From Desulfomarina profundi (GTDB taxonomy: Bacteria > Desulfobacterota > Desulfobulbia > Desulfobulbales > Desulfocapsaceae), in NCBI RefSeq assembly GCF_019703855.1, contig NZ_AP024086.1, forward strand, positions 3,058,501 through 3,122,500: 64,000 nucleotides of DNA, given 5' to 3'. A program made the position numbers and the translations under genes. Below the pieces are notes generated by a model that made no database searches, was not told where the DNA came from, and saw only the letters and a list, made by a program, of their open reading frames with translations. How positions within the stretch are numbered: the first letter of the stretch is position 1; every line of letters begins with the position of its first letter. This document shows, piece after piece, positions 8,279-16,252 of the stretch.

Positions 8279-9583
8279 ATGAAAGAAATACGCATTGGTC
8301 TCATTGGCTTCGGGACGGTGGGAAAAGGGCTCGCTCAGGCCCTGTTTTCCCAGCGGGAAAGACTCATTCAACGATCAGGTATCGCCTTCACCCTGACGAC
8401 GGTGGTTGACATTGCAGTAGATTCCCTTCCGGACGAATTCAGTAATGTAACCCTTACCCGGGACGCAAAGGATATCTTTAATGACCCGTCAATAGATATA
8501 GTCGTCGAACTCATCGGCGGCATGGAGCCGGCAAAATCTTTTCTGCTCGAAGCCATCAACAAAGGCAAGCATGTGGTCACCGCCAACAAGGCCCTGCTCT
8601 CGGTCCATGGCCGGGAAATATTCACAGCAGCTGCTCTGAACAATGTCGAGGTCGGATTCGAGGCCAGCGTGGGAGGTGGAATTCCCGTCATAAAAGCATT
8701 AAAAGAAGGCCTGGTCGCTAACAAGATCAATTATATAAAAGGGATAATGAACGGCACCGCGAACTATATCCTGACTAAAATGACCGATGACGGTATGGCT
8801 TTTAACGAAGTTCTGAAGGAGGCCCAGGAGCTCGGTTTTGCTGAAGCGGATCCCACCTACGATGTGGAAGGTATTGATACAGCTCACAAGCTGGCAATCC
8901 TCATGACCATTGCCTTCGGGCTCCATGTCCATCTTGATGATATTCACGTGGAAGGAATCAGCGAGATCGAACCTACAGATATTGAGTTTGCCGGAACCCT
9001 GGGACATCGTATCAAGCTGCTGGCTATCAGCCGAAACCATGGAAAGCACGTAGAAGCCAGGGTCCATCCCACAATGGTACCTGAAACCCATATGCTGTCC
9101 ACAATCAGCGGTGCATTCAACGCCATCCAGTTTAATGGAGATACCGTTGGTGACGTTCTCCTGTATGGACAGGGAGCGGGCATGATGCCAACAGGAAGTG
9201 CTGTGGCTGCTGATGTTGTCGACATCGGAAGAAATATTCTGCAGAACAGTGTCAACCGGGTTCCGGCCCTCTCCTACCTCCCGAACAATATGGCAGAGCC
9301 GATCATCACACCCATGGATGAGCTGGTCTGCCCCTACTACTTCCGTGTAACTGCCCTGGACAAACCGGGGGTTCTTGCCCGTATCACCTCAATTTTCGGC
9401 GACCACGGTATTTCCATCAAATCCATGGTCCAGCAGGAACATGATGCCAACGAACCGGTCTATATTGTCTTCATGACCCACAGCGCCACGGAGGGAAATG
9501 TCAAAAGGGCGATCAGGGAAATTGATGAACTTGATGTATGCACTTCACCCACGGTAAAAATCAGACTTCTTATCTCCGAATAG
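8279..9583 (+). CDS. hom: homoserine dehydrogenase
   Basis: 434 residues, the usual length for the ACT-domain form. It reduces aspartate semialdehyde to homoserine (threonine/methionine branch). NAD(P)-binding GFGTVGKG at residues 10-17, the TANKALLS active-site segment near residue 103, GIMNGTANYILTKM, and the EAQELGFAEADPTYDVEG(I)D catalytic region are all present. The C-terminal ~80 residues (RVTALDKPGVLARITSIFGDHGISI) form an ACT domain for feedback control by threonine. It is followed after 7 bases by the apgM-like gene, which in such contexts is the proposed homoserine kinase. Confidence 0.96.
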   Translation: MKEIRIGLIGFGTVGKGLAQALFSQRERLIQRSGIAFTLTTVVDIAVDSLPDEFSNVTLTRDAKDIFNDPSIDIVVELIGGMEPAKSFLLEAINKGKHVVTANKALLSVHGREIFTAAALNNVEVGFEASVGGGIPVIKALKEGLVANKINYIKGIMNGTANYILTKMTDDGMAFNEVLKEAQELGFAEADPTYDVEGIDTAHKLAILMTIAFGLHVHLDDIHVEGISEIEPTDIEFAGTLGHRIKLLAISRNHGKHVEARVHPTMVPETHMLSTISGAFNAIQFNGDTVGDVLLYGQGAGMMPTGSAVAADVVDIGRNILQNSVNRVPALSYLPNNMAEPIITPMDELVCPYYFRVTALDKPGVLARITSIFGDHGISIKSMVQQEHDANEPVYIVFMTHSATEGNVKRAIREIDELDVCTSPTVKIRLLISE

Positions 9584-9590
9584 GTTAACA

Positions 9591-10808
9591 ATGAAATACC
9601 TTATCCTTGTCGGTGACGGAATGGGAGACTATCCCATCAGCGAACTTGATGGAAAAACAGTGCTGGAAGCGGCCCGAACACCTGCCATGGATGAACTCTG
9701 CCGAAAAGGTGAGTTTTTCCTGACCAATACGGTTCCGGAAGGTTTTCCTCCTGGCAGTGATGTGGCCAACATGACCCTTATGGGTTATGATCCAGCTCGT
9801 TTCTACACGGGAAGAGCCCCCCTTGAAGCTGCATCCATGGGTATAAAACTGGCAGAGGATGAGATTGTCTTCCGCTGCAATCTCGTAACCCTGGACCTGG
9901 TTAACGATCAGGTTACGATGCGCGATTTTTCCGCTGGCCATATCAGCAATGAAGAAGCCCGTGAACTGATAGCCAGCCTGGAAGCCGTTTGCTCCGGTGA
10001 TCGCTTTCATTTTAAACCGGGGATAAGCTATCGGCATCTCCTGGTTTTCAAAGGAAAACACCCAGGTTTTATTACCGTCCCGCCCCATGACTATATCGAA
10101 AAAGATGTCACGGAATACTGGCAGCGCTATCTCGACAGTCCCGGCTGGTCTGAACTTGTCACCAGATGCGGTGATATTCTCAAAAACCATCCCGTAAACC
10201 TGGAACGTATCAAACAGGGGAAAAACCCGGCCACTCATATCTGGTTGTGGGGGGAAGGAAAAATGATTGATGCTCCCCCGCTGACAGAACGATTTTGCAT
10301 CAGCGGCTCCATGATCAGCGCCGTCGACCTGCTGAAAGGGTTGGGCGTCATCGGCGATCTTGATGTCATCAATGTACCCGGAGCAACCGGTTATATTGAT
10401 ACAAACTATGAAGGCAAAGCAGAGGCGGCAACACAATCTCTCAAGGAACAGGATTTTGTTTTTGTCCATCTTGAGGCTCCCGACGAAGCGGGCCACCAGG
10501 GCTCTCTCAGTGCTAAAATTCAGGCAATCGAAGATTTTGATGCCCGCATTGTCAGTCCTATTACAAACGAACTGCGCAGCCGGAAAGAAGACTTTCGCGT
10601 CATAGTCACCATGGATCATTTCACACCGCTTTCCCTGCGAACCCATGTTTCCGATCCTGTCCCGACTCTGCTCTATGACTCCAGGGAGAAGGAAGCCGGC
10701 TCAGGAAAAACATTCTGTGAAAAAAACTGTCTCGCCCATGATGCCGAAAAGAACAATTCCATTAACGATGGGTATACCCTTATCAATAAACTCCTGGAAC
10801 AGAATTGA
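9591..10808 (+). CDS. apgM: ApgM-family phosphotransferase, proposed homoserine kinase
   Basis: 405 residues of the alkaline-phosphatase superfamily, archaeal-type cofactor-independent phosphoglycerate mutase group. Metal-binding GDGMGD at residues 8-13, nucleophile Ser56 in PGSDVANMTLMGYDP, later HLEAPDEAGHQG and VTMDHFTPLSLRTH metal ligands. Family knowledge: members sitting directly next to hom in genomes without thrB are annotated as proposed homoserine kinase, and this copy begins 7 bases after hom. No thrB homologue is in the window. So either glycolytic 3PG/2PG mutase activity or homoserine phosphorylation is possible; the context favours the latter. The next gene overlaps its stop (TGATG). 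Confidence 0.88.
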   Translation: MKYLILVGDGMGDYPISELDGKTVLEAARTPAMDELCRKGEFFLTNTVPEGFPPGSDVANMTLMGYDPARFYTGRAPLEAASMGIKLAEDEIVFRCNLVTLDLVNDQVTMRDFSAGHISNEEARELIASLEAVCSGDRFHFKPGISYRHLLVFKGKHPGFITVPPHDYIEKDVTEYWQRYLDSPGWSELVTRCGDILKNHPVNLERIKQGKNPATHIWLWGEGKMIDAPPLTERFCISGSMISAVDLLKGLGVIGDLDVINVPGATGYIDTNYEGKAEAATQSLKEQDFVFVHLEAPDEAGHQGSLSAKIQAIEDFDARIVSPITNELRSRKEDFRVIVTMDHFTPLSLRTHVSDPVPTLLYDSREKEAGSGKTFCEKNCLAHDAEKNNSINDGYTLINKLLEQN

Positions 10809-11239
10809 TGTCCGAGAATATTTTTACGACTAAAGTCAGAGTGCTCTATGGCGACACCGACGCAGGGGGGGTCGTCTATAACGCTAATTATCTCCGTTAT
10901 TTCGAAATGGGAAGAACCGAACTGATGAGAGATCATGTCTGTTCCTACAGGGAAATTGAAGAGCGTGGCTTTGTTCTCCCCGTGACAGAATGCTGGGCCC
11001 GTTACAAGGCCCCTGCTTTTTATGATGACTTGCTCATCATTGAAACGATTGTTGCCGAAGTAACCAGAATAAAGTGTAAATTCAGCTACAGGATTCTGCG
11101 AAATGAACAAGACGGCAAACGACCCAGGTTGCTGGTCAAGGGGTTTACGGTCCATGCCGCAATTACCAGGGAAGGCAAACTGACACGGTTGCCGGATGAA
11201 ATTATCCGCAGGATAGAAGCACTGCAGACGAAAACATGA
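10808..11239 (+). CDS. ybgC: YbgC/4-hydroxybenzoyl-CoA-thioesterase-family acyl-CoA thioesterase
   Basis: 143 residues, a single hot-dog fold. The signature YGDTDAGGVVYNANYLRYFE, with the catalytic Asp in the DTD motif, sits at residues ~14-33. It hydrolyses short acyl-CoA thioesters; YbgC proteins of many Gram-negatives are linked to the Tol-Pal envelope system, but no tol genes are here. ATG at 10808 overlaps the upstream stop; the frame also offers a TTG one codon earlier. Last gene of the hom-apgM-ybgC unit. Confidence 0.9.
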   Translation: MSENIFTTKVRVLYGDTDAGGVVYNANYLRYFEMGRTELMRDHVCSYREIEERGFVLPVTECWARYKAPAFYDDLLIIETIVAEVTRIKCKFSYRILRNEQDGKRPRLLVKGFTVHAAITREGKLTRLPDEIIRRIEALQTKT

Positions 11240-11323
11240 TGTCGTAATACCGCGGATTCATGTTCTGTTTTTAAAATTAACCAGTTATTTGCTTCTGATC
11301 TGCCGAATATGTAAAAATAACTA

Positions 11324-11351
11324 TTTACAATATCTGCAATTGGTGTATATT
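11324..11351 (+). promoter_or_regulatory. promoter of the initiator tRNA gene
   Basis: TTTACA (11324-11329), 16-base spacer, TATATT (11346-11351). The expected transcription start falls a few bases before the tRNA at 11364. Confidence 0.6.
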
Positions 11352-11363
11352 GGCAAATCTCAA

Positions 11364-11439
<76 letters not shown>

Positions 11440-11446
11440 AAATGTC

Positions 11447-11487
11447 AAGGGGTTGTAAAACGTAAATGTTTTACAACCCCTTTTTTT
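11447..11487 (+). terminator. intrinsic terminator after tRNA-fMet
   Basis: A 15-bp perfect stem (AAGGGGTTGTAAAAC and its complement) with a 6-base loop, followed by seven T (11481-11487). Confidence 0.9.
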
Positions 11488-11532
11488 GACTGTAACACAA
11501 AGATCTGTTAAGGAAGAAAACGCAATTATTTT

Positions 11533-11576
11533 AATAATAAAAAAAGCCCGCTTTTCGGCGGGCTTTTTTTATTATT
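11533..11576. terminator. bidirectional intrinsic terminator
   Basis: Perfect 19-bp inverted repeat AATAATAAAAAAAGCCCGC with loop TTTTCG. A-rich and T-rich flanks allow it to stop transcription from both sides. It lies between the tRNA unit (plus) and the 3' end of the mmsA-like gene (minus, stop at 11596). Confidence 0.88.
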
Positions 11577-11595
11577 CTATTTTTTGATTGTGTCT

Positions 11596-13125
11596 CTACT
11601 GAGCGACGCAACTTCGAACAGACTTGTCACCATCAGTTTTTTTGCCCTCTTCACTGACACCAGCTGGTGGTGTGACTCGAATAGTCGCAACTTTATTCTG
11701 AGTGAAAAAGTCAATCCCGTCTTTTCCCTGCACTTTGTTGGTACCAAGGTGTGAATCTTTAATGCCACCAAAAGGCAAGTAAGGATGCGGTGCGCACACA
11801 CCCACATTAACTCCCACCATACCCACATCGGCTTCAGCAATGAATTTTTCAGTATAATACTGGTTTTGGGTGAAAATACATGCACCGTTACCAAATTTTT
11901 GTTCCCTGATAAGTTGTAGAACATCGTCAAGATCTTTAATCTTCATAACGGATACAACAGGGCCAAAAATCTCCTCTTTGGCGATTCTCCTGCAGGGAGT
12001 AACATCAGTAAAAATTGTTGGTGCTACAAAATAACCATTTTGATTCTTCTCAGGAAGATCAGGATTACGTCCATCAAGAATCAGATTTGATCCCTGCTCA
12101 ATTCCGATCTTTATATATTCCTCTATACTGGCCTTGGCCTTGGCTGAAATAACCGGCCCCATATAGACATCGGGATCCATGGCATCACCATAGGTGACCT
12201 TTTTGGATGCCTCCAGTACCCGTTCAATCAATTCGTCATAAACTTCGGGAACCGCCGCCACAATCGAACCGGCAAGACAACGCTGGCCGGCAGAGCCATA
12301 ACAGGAATGGATGAAATTATCGATGAAAACATCCCAGTTAACATCTTCCATGACAACCAGGAAATTCTTTGCACCACCAAGCAGCATTGAACGCTTCCCG
12401 CCCCTGCCACAGGCTTCAGCCATTTTCTTGGCGGTCGGCGTTGAACCCACAAGACAAACGCCACTCATTTTGGGGTGCTCATACCAGGTACCAGGAATGG
12501 AACGATTTCCATGGATTATATTCACAACCCCTGGAGGAAGACCGATCTGGTTGAAAATATTGCCCATTTCCTGCATAAACAGAGGAGATTGGGTGGAAGG
12601 TTTGTAAATAAAGGTGTTACCGACTCCAATGGCATAAGGAATAAACCAACCAAACACCAGGGCTGGAAAATTAAATGGAGCAACACCGCCAAATACACCA
12701 AGAGGTTGTTTTACCACCCTCCCATTGATATTTCCGGCAATGCCGTCCAGATGCTCTCCCTGAAGCAAAGTCGGAATGGAACAGGATGTCTCCAGGATTT
12801 CAATTACCCGACCTATTTCCCCTCTGGCCTCACTGATATGCTTCGCCTGATCCACTGCTATGGAAACAGCAAGATTTTCCTTGTTCTCCACCATTGCCTG
12901 ACGCATATCAAAGAGAAAACGCATCCTTTTACTGACGGAAAGCTTTCTCCATGAATCATAAGCTGCATAGGATGAATCAACGGCCTCAAAAGATGTCTTT
13001 TCGGACGAAAGAGGCACCTCGCCGATGGCTTCACCGGTTGAAGGATTGTAGAGAGGTACATATTCCACACCGCTTTCTTCCACCCACTCACCGTGAATGA
13101 AATTTTTAATTCTTGTAAAATCCAT
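11596..13125 (-). CDS. mmsA: CoA-acylating (methylmalonate-semialdehyde-type) aldehyde dehydrogenase
   Basis: 509 residues of the MmsA/IolA subgroup: PFNFPALVFGWFIPYAIGVGN, catalytic Cys283 in SAGQRCLAGS, and EEIFGPVVSV; the general base Glu of ordinary ALDHs is missing in GGAKNFLVVM, as expected for CoA-dependent members. Known reactions: methylmalonate or malonate semialdehyde to propionyl- or acetyl-CoA; relatives oxidise sulfolactaldehyde or sulfoacetaldehyde. It follows tpa and ald on the same strand, separated from ald by an R1 repeat. In this context it may take the aldehyde made by the transaminase from beta-alanine or taurine; the substrate is inference. A second, diverged copy lies at 22842-24337. 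AGGAGG ribosome-binding site upstream. Confidence 0.85.
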   Translation of the reverse strand: MDFTRIKNFIHGEWVEESGVEYVPLYNPSTGEAIGEVPLSSEKTSFEAVDSSYAAYDSWRKLSVSKRMRFLFDMRQAMVENKENLAVSIAVDQAKHISEARGEIGRVIEILETSCSIPTLLQGEHLDGIAGNINGRVVKQPLGVFGGVAPFNFPALVFGWFIPYAIGVGNTFIYKPSTQSPLFMQEMGNIFNQIGLPPGVVNIIHGNRSIPGTWYEHPKMSGVCLVGSTPTAKKMAEACGRGGKRSMLLGGAKNFLVVMEDVNWDVFIDNFIHSCYGSAGQRCLAGSIVAAVPEVYDELIERVLEASKKVTYGDAMDPDVYMGPVISAKAKASIEEYIKIGIEQGSNLILDGRNPDLPEKNQNGYFVAPTIFTDVTPCRRIAKEEIFGPVVSVMKIKDLDDVLQLIREQKFGNGACIFTQNQYYTEKFIAEADVGMVGVNVGVCAPHPYLPFGGIKDSHLGTNKVQGKDGIDFFTQNKVATIRVTPPAGVSEEGKKTDGDKSVRSCVAQ

Positions 13126-13174
13126 ATATTTTTTTCCTCCTCAAACAGCTTCTATTATTGCTGATTATCTCTAT

Positions 13175-13399
13175 TAGCCCACATTTCTCATGAACATTGT
13201 GTCAATTTTGAGAATAGTTGTAGAATACAAATAATTAGCCAACTATCGGTAATCGAACAAAATTCACACAAGGTTCACCCAAGGTCAGCCCAGGCGACGC
13301 CATCCTCTGCAATATTTCAACAGTAAATATAGGTCACTATTATTTACTGTTGAAAATTTTAAAGCTGACACCGCCTGAACTGATGAGAAATGCGGGTTA
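13175..13399. repeat. dispersed repeat family R1, copy B (full length)
   Basis: 225 bp filling the mmsA-ald gap. Inverted ends TTAGCCCACATTTCTCATGA and TGATGAGAAATGCGGGTTAG. Aligns end to end with copy A (4724-4963, inverse). If mmsA is transcribed with ald and tpa, this element lies inside the transcript. Confidence 0.78.
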
Positions 13400-13430
13400 G
13401 TTCGGGATGACCTGTGCGTAAAATACCACT

Positions 13431-14543
13431 TTACAATACTTCCTCCACTGGAGTGTACGGAAGATTAAAGGCATCAGAGACAGCTTTGTACACTAACTTG
13501 CCGTCATGAACATTAAGACCAAGTTTCAATTCCTCATTCTCCACACAGGCTTTATGCCAGCCTTTATCAGCCAGCTGTACTGCATAGGCAAGAGTGGCAT
13601 TGGTCAGGGCCATGGTGGAAGTAAGGGGGACAGCACCGGGAATATTAGCTACACAATAGTGAATGACTCCGTCAACGACATACGTTGGATCTTCGTGTGT
13701 AGTCGGTTTTGAAGTTTCAAAACAACCACCCTGATCAATTGAAACATCAACAAGAACAGAACCTTCTTTCATCAGGGAGAGATCTTCCCGACGAATAACA
13801 AAAGGGGCTTTGGTTCCGGGAATAAGGACAGCTCCAATCACCATATCAACTTCCGGTAAAACATCCAGGATCGCCTGACGGGATGACATTTTTATAAAAC
13901 AGTTCCCAGGCATAATATCACTTAAATATCTTATCCTCTCAAGATTGAGATCCATCATATAAACCTGGGCACCAAGACCGCATGCCATTTTAGCGGCCTG
14001 CGTACCAACAACACCTCCACCAATGACCAGGACCCGGGAAGGATCGGTTCCGGGGACACCTCCAAGAAGACGGCCAAGCCCGCCATTGGTAGCCTCAAGG
14101 GCAACCGCACCACGCTGCACTGCCATACGACCTGCAACCTCCGACATGGGCGTCAGGAGAGGAAGGGATTTATCTTTTTTCTGAATCGTCTCATAAGCAA
14201 TACAGGTAGCACCGGAGTCAAGAAGTGCCTTAGTTTGACGCTCGTCGGCTGCAAGATGAAGATAGGTAAAAAGAGTTTGTCCTTTCCGCAGCATACCGTA
14301 TTCGGAAGGCTGAGGTTCTTTGACATGCATTACCATTTCACACTTTTCATATATCTCGGCCGGGGTCTCGGTAATGACCGCACCTGCGGAAACATACTGT
14401 TCATCACTGAAACCGGAACCATTACCTGCATTCTTCTCAACAAGAATCTGATGACCGTGATCGATCATCGTCGCAACACCTGCGGGGGTCATACTGACTC
14501 TGTTTTCCTTTACTTTTATCTCTTTCAGGATACCAACTAGCAT
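13431..14543 (-). CDS. ald: alanine dehydrogenase
   Basis: 370 residues, normal length. NAD-dependent oxidative deamination of alanine to pyruvate and ammonia. N-terminus [20 protein letters not shown], catalytic-site segment [15 protein letters not shown]-binding [14 protein letters not shown] near residue 170, and [15 protein letters not shown] are typical. It lies just downstream of tpa on the same strand. In taurine degraders Ald regenerates the pyruvate that accepts the amino group from taurine, so the pair Tpa/Ald nets oxidative deamination of taurine. AGGAG-like site before the ATG at 14543. Confidence 0.96.
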   Translation of the reverse strand: MLVGILKEIKVKENRVSMTPAGVATMIDHGHQILVEKNAGNGSGFSDEQYVSAGAVITETPAEIYEKCEMVMHVKEPQPSEYGMLRKGQTLFTYLHLAADERQTKALLDSGATCIAYETIQKKDKSLPLLTPMSEVAGRMAVQRGAVALEATNGGLGRLLGGVPGTDPSRVLVIGGGVVGTQAAKMACGLGAQVYMMDLNLERIRYLSDIMPGNCFIKMSSRQAILDVLPEVDMVIGAVLIPGTKAPFVIRREDLSLMKEGSVLVDVSIDQGGCFETSKPTTHEDPTYVVDGVIHYCVANIPGAVPLTSTMALTNATLAYAVQLADKGWHKACVENEELKLGLNVHDGKLVYKAVSDAFNLPYTPVEEVL

Positions 14544-14609
14544 TTTATCTCCTTTCCAAATTCTTTACAGGATTCCCTGCGAAAAACAATTCGCAGCAGA
14601 CATTTTGCA

Positions 14610-16007
14610 TTAAAAGGTTTTTTCTATACCAGCTCGAACAGCGGCTACAATTGTATCGACCTGCTCCCTGGTGATAATCAGACAAGGTGCAAAATTAATA
14701 ATTGTATTCATCCCGGGAAGACTGTTATTGGTTCTGCCAACGATAACACCTTCTCCAATTATATTGCCCATCAGAACAGCCATCTGACTTTCAGTTATAG
14801 GAACTTTGCTTTCCTGATCCACGACAAACTCAACACCGCAAAAAAGCCCCACTCCCCGCACATCCCCCACATTGGGAAGATCTTTCAGGGTTGACAATTT
14901 TTCAAGGAGATACGCACCAACCTCACGGCTGTTTTCCACCAGGTTTTCTTCCTCAATTATCCTTGTACTTTCCAGCGCGGCAACCATTGGGGCAGTACAG
15001 CCGCCATAAGTGCTGATATCTCTGAAAAAATTCATTCTTTCGTCATCATTGGCAGGATCGTTGAGAAAAATATCATAAATTTCCTGTTTAACAACCGTGG
15101 CTGACAGGGCCTCATAGGAACTAGCCAATCCTTTAGCCATGGTGATAATGTCAGGATCGACATCATAATGCTCGTGTCCCCAGAATTTTCCGGTTCGACC
15201 AAAGCCACAGACAACCTCATCCATAATTATCCATACGCCATATTTCCTACATATTTCCTGAACGAGGGGATAATACTCCTTGACCGGTGGCAGAATACCT
15301 CCACCAGCAGTAATAGGCTCAAAAATGATTGCACCAACGGTATCCGGCCCCTCCCTGAGAATGACATCTTCCACAGCCCTGGCACACTCCATATTGCATC
15401 CGGGATAAGTCTGGTTGAAATTACAACGGTAGCAAAGGCACTGAGGAACTTCCATAAACCCTTCCACGAAGGGCCCAAAGTCATTTTTCCGTTCAAACTG
15501 ACCGGTGGAGCTCAAAGCACCCAGAGTGGTTCCATGATAATCCCGGTCTCTGAAAAGAATTTTATACTTCCCCTTGCGCGCGGGATCAATCCTGGAGGCT
15601 TGCCTGACAATCTTATACGCCTTTTCATTGGCTTCTGAACCGGAATTGGAAAAGTATACTTTTTGCAGTCGAGGTAGCTTTTCCAGCAGTTTTCCTGCAA
15701 ATTTTATTGCAGGAACATTTCCAAAAACACCTGCAAAATACGGCATTTTTTTCATCTGCTCACACACAGCCTCGGCAATGGAATCGCGGCCATAGCCAAC
15801 CATGACACTCCAGACGCCACCAGAGGTTGCGTCCAGGTACTTCCGTCCCCGAATATCAGTAACATTAAGACCCTTGCCTTCCACAATGATCATCTGTTCC
15901 TGATTTTCAAAACATTTATGGGGCTTTAAATGGTGCCATAAATCATTTTTATCTCCTGCAACCATCTCCTCAACATCGTATTCAAGCCAATCTGTTTTCG
16001 TTACCAT
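14610..16007 (-). CDS. tpa: taurine--pyruvate aminotransferase
   Basis: 465 residues, class-III PLP aminotransferase. It transfers the amino group of taurine to pyruvate, giving sulfoacetaldehyde and alanine. PLP site: Asp263 in IMDEVVCGFGRTG and Lys292 in MAKGLASSYEALSA; NSGSEANEKAYK at the phosphate-binding region; YHGTTLGALS. A Cys-rich insertion CLCYRC ... GCNMEC (residues 190-208) is as in Tpa proteins. It heads the minus-strand unit tpa-ald(-mmsA) and is divergent from xsc, whose product consumes sulfoacetaldehyde. The promoter shares a TGATRTGTGAT half-site with the xsc operator. It could also accept beta-alanine, as related enzymes do. Confidence 0.93.
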   Translation of the reverse strand: MVTKTDWLEYDVEEMVAGDKNDLWHHLKPHKCFENQEQMIIVEGKGLNVTDIRGRKYLDATSGGVWSVMVGYGRDSIAEAVCEQMKKMPYFAGVFGNVPAIKFAGKLLEKLPRLQKVYFSNSGSEANEKAYKIVRQASRIDPARKGKYKILFRDRDYHGTTLGALSSTGQFERKNDFGPFVEGFMEVPQCLCYRCNFNQTYPGCNMECARAVEDVILREGPDTVGAIIFEPITAGGGILPPVKEYYPLVQEICRKYGVWIIMDEVVCGFGRTGKFWGHEHYDVDPDIITMAKGLASSYEALSATVVKQEIYDIFLNDPANDDERMNFFRDISTYGGCTAPMVAALESTRIIEEENLVENSREVGAYLLEKLSTLKDLPNVGDVRGVGLFCGVEFVVDQESKVPITESQMAVLMGNIIGEGVIVGRTNNSLPGMNTIINFAPCLIITREQVDTIVAAVRAGIEKTF

Positions 16008-16055
16008 GACAAGTTTCCCCTGATTATAATTTGGATCTTAATGAATCTGGAATCT

Positions 16056-16085
16056 AAAATATCACATATCAGAAGTCAGTGTCAA
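16056..16085 (-). promoter_or_regulatory. tpa promoter with regulator half-site
   Basis: On the minus strand: TTGACA (16085-16080), 18-base spacer, TATTTT (16061-16056). The spacer contains TGATATGTGAT, which matches 10 of 11 bases of the arm TGATGTGTGAT in the xsc operator palindrome. A common regulator for both directions is inferred. Confidence 0.6.
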
Positions 16086-16128
16086 GTACTAATTCTCCGA
16101 TACCAATTCCGCTAATCGCATAATTATC

Positions 16129-16172
16129 TTGACAACCTACTGATGTGTGATGTATCACACATCAGTAGGTTG
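16129..16172 (+). promoter_or_regulatory. xsc promoter with 40-bp perfect palindromic operator
   Basis: TTGACA at 16129-16134 with a TATCAC-like -10 about 18 bases on. The region 16133-16172 is a perfect inverted repeat: arm CAACCTACTGATGTGTGAT, central GT, then the exact complement. It covers the -35/-10 span. Without a T tract and so close to the promoter it fits an operator better than a terminator. The FCD-type GntR protein encoded after xsc is the obvious candidate to bind it. Confidence 0.68.
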
Positions 16173-16252
16173 CTAAAGTTTTCGCCCCAATAAAACTTGG
16201 GATTTATTGTAATCAACTGGAATAAAACACAATACTCAATCAGGAGGTCAAA

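Noticed and set aside
9585-10646. 353-codon open frame antisense to apgM
   Set aside because: Its extent mirrors the sense gene, it has no ribosome-binding site and its composition is that of a shadow frame; the sense protein has full family motifs.
16133-16172. Palindrome read as an intrinsic terminator
   Set aside because: No T tract on either strand and it overlaps a -35/-10 region between divergent genes.
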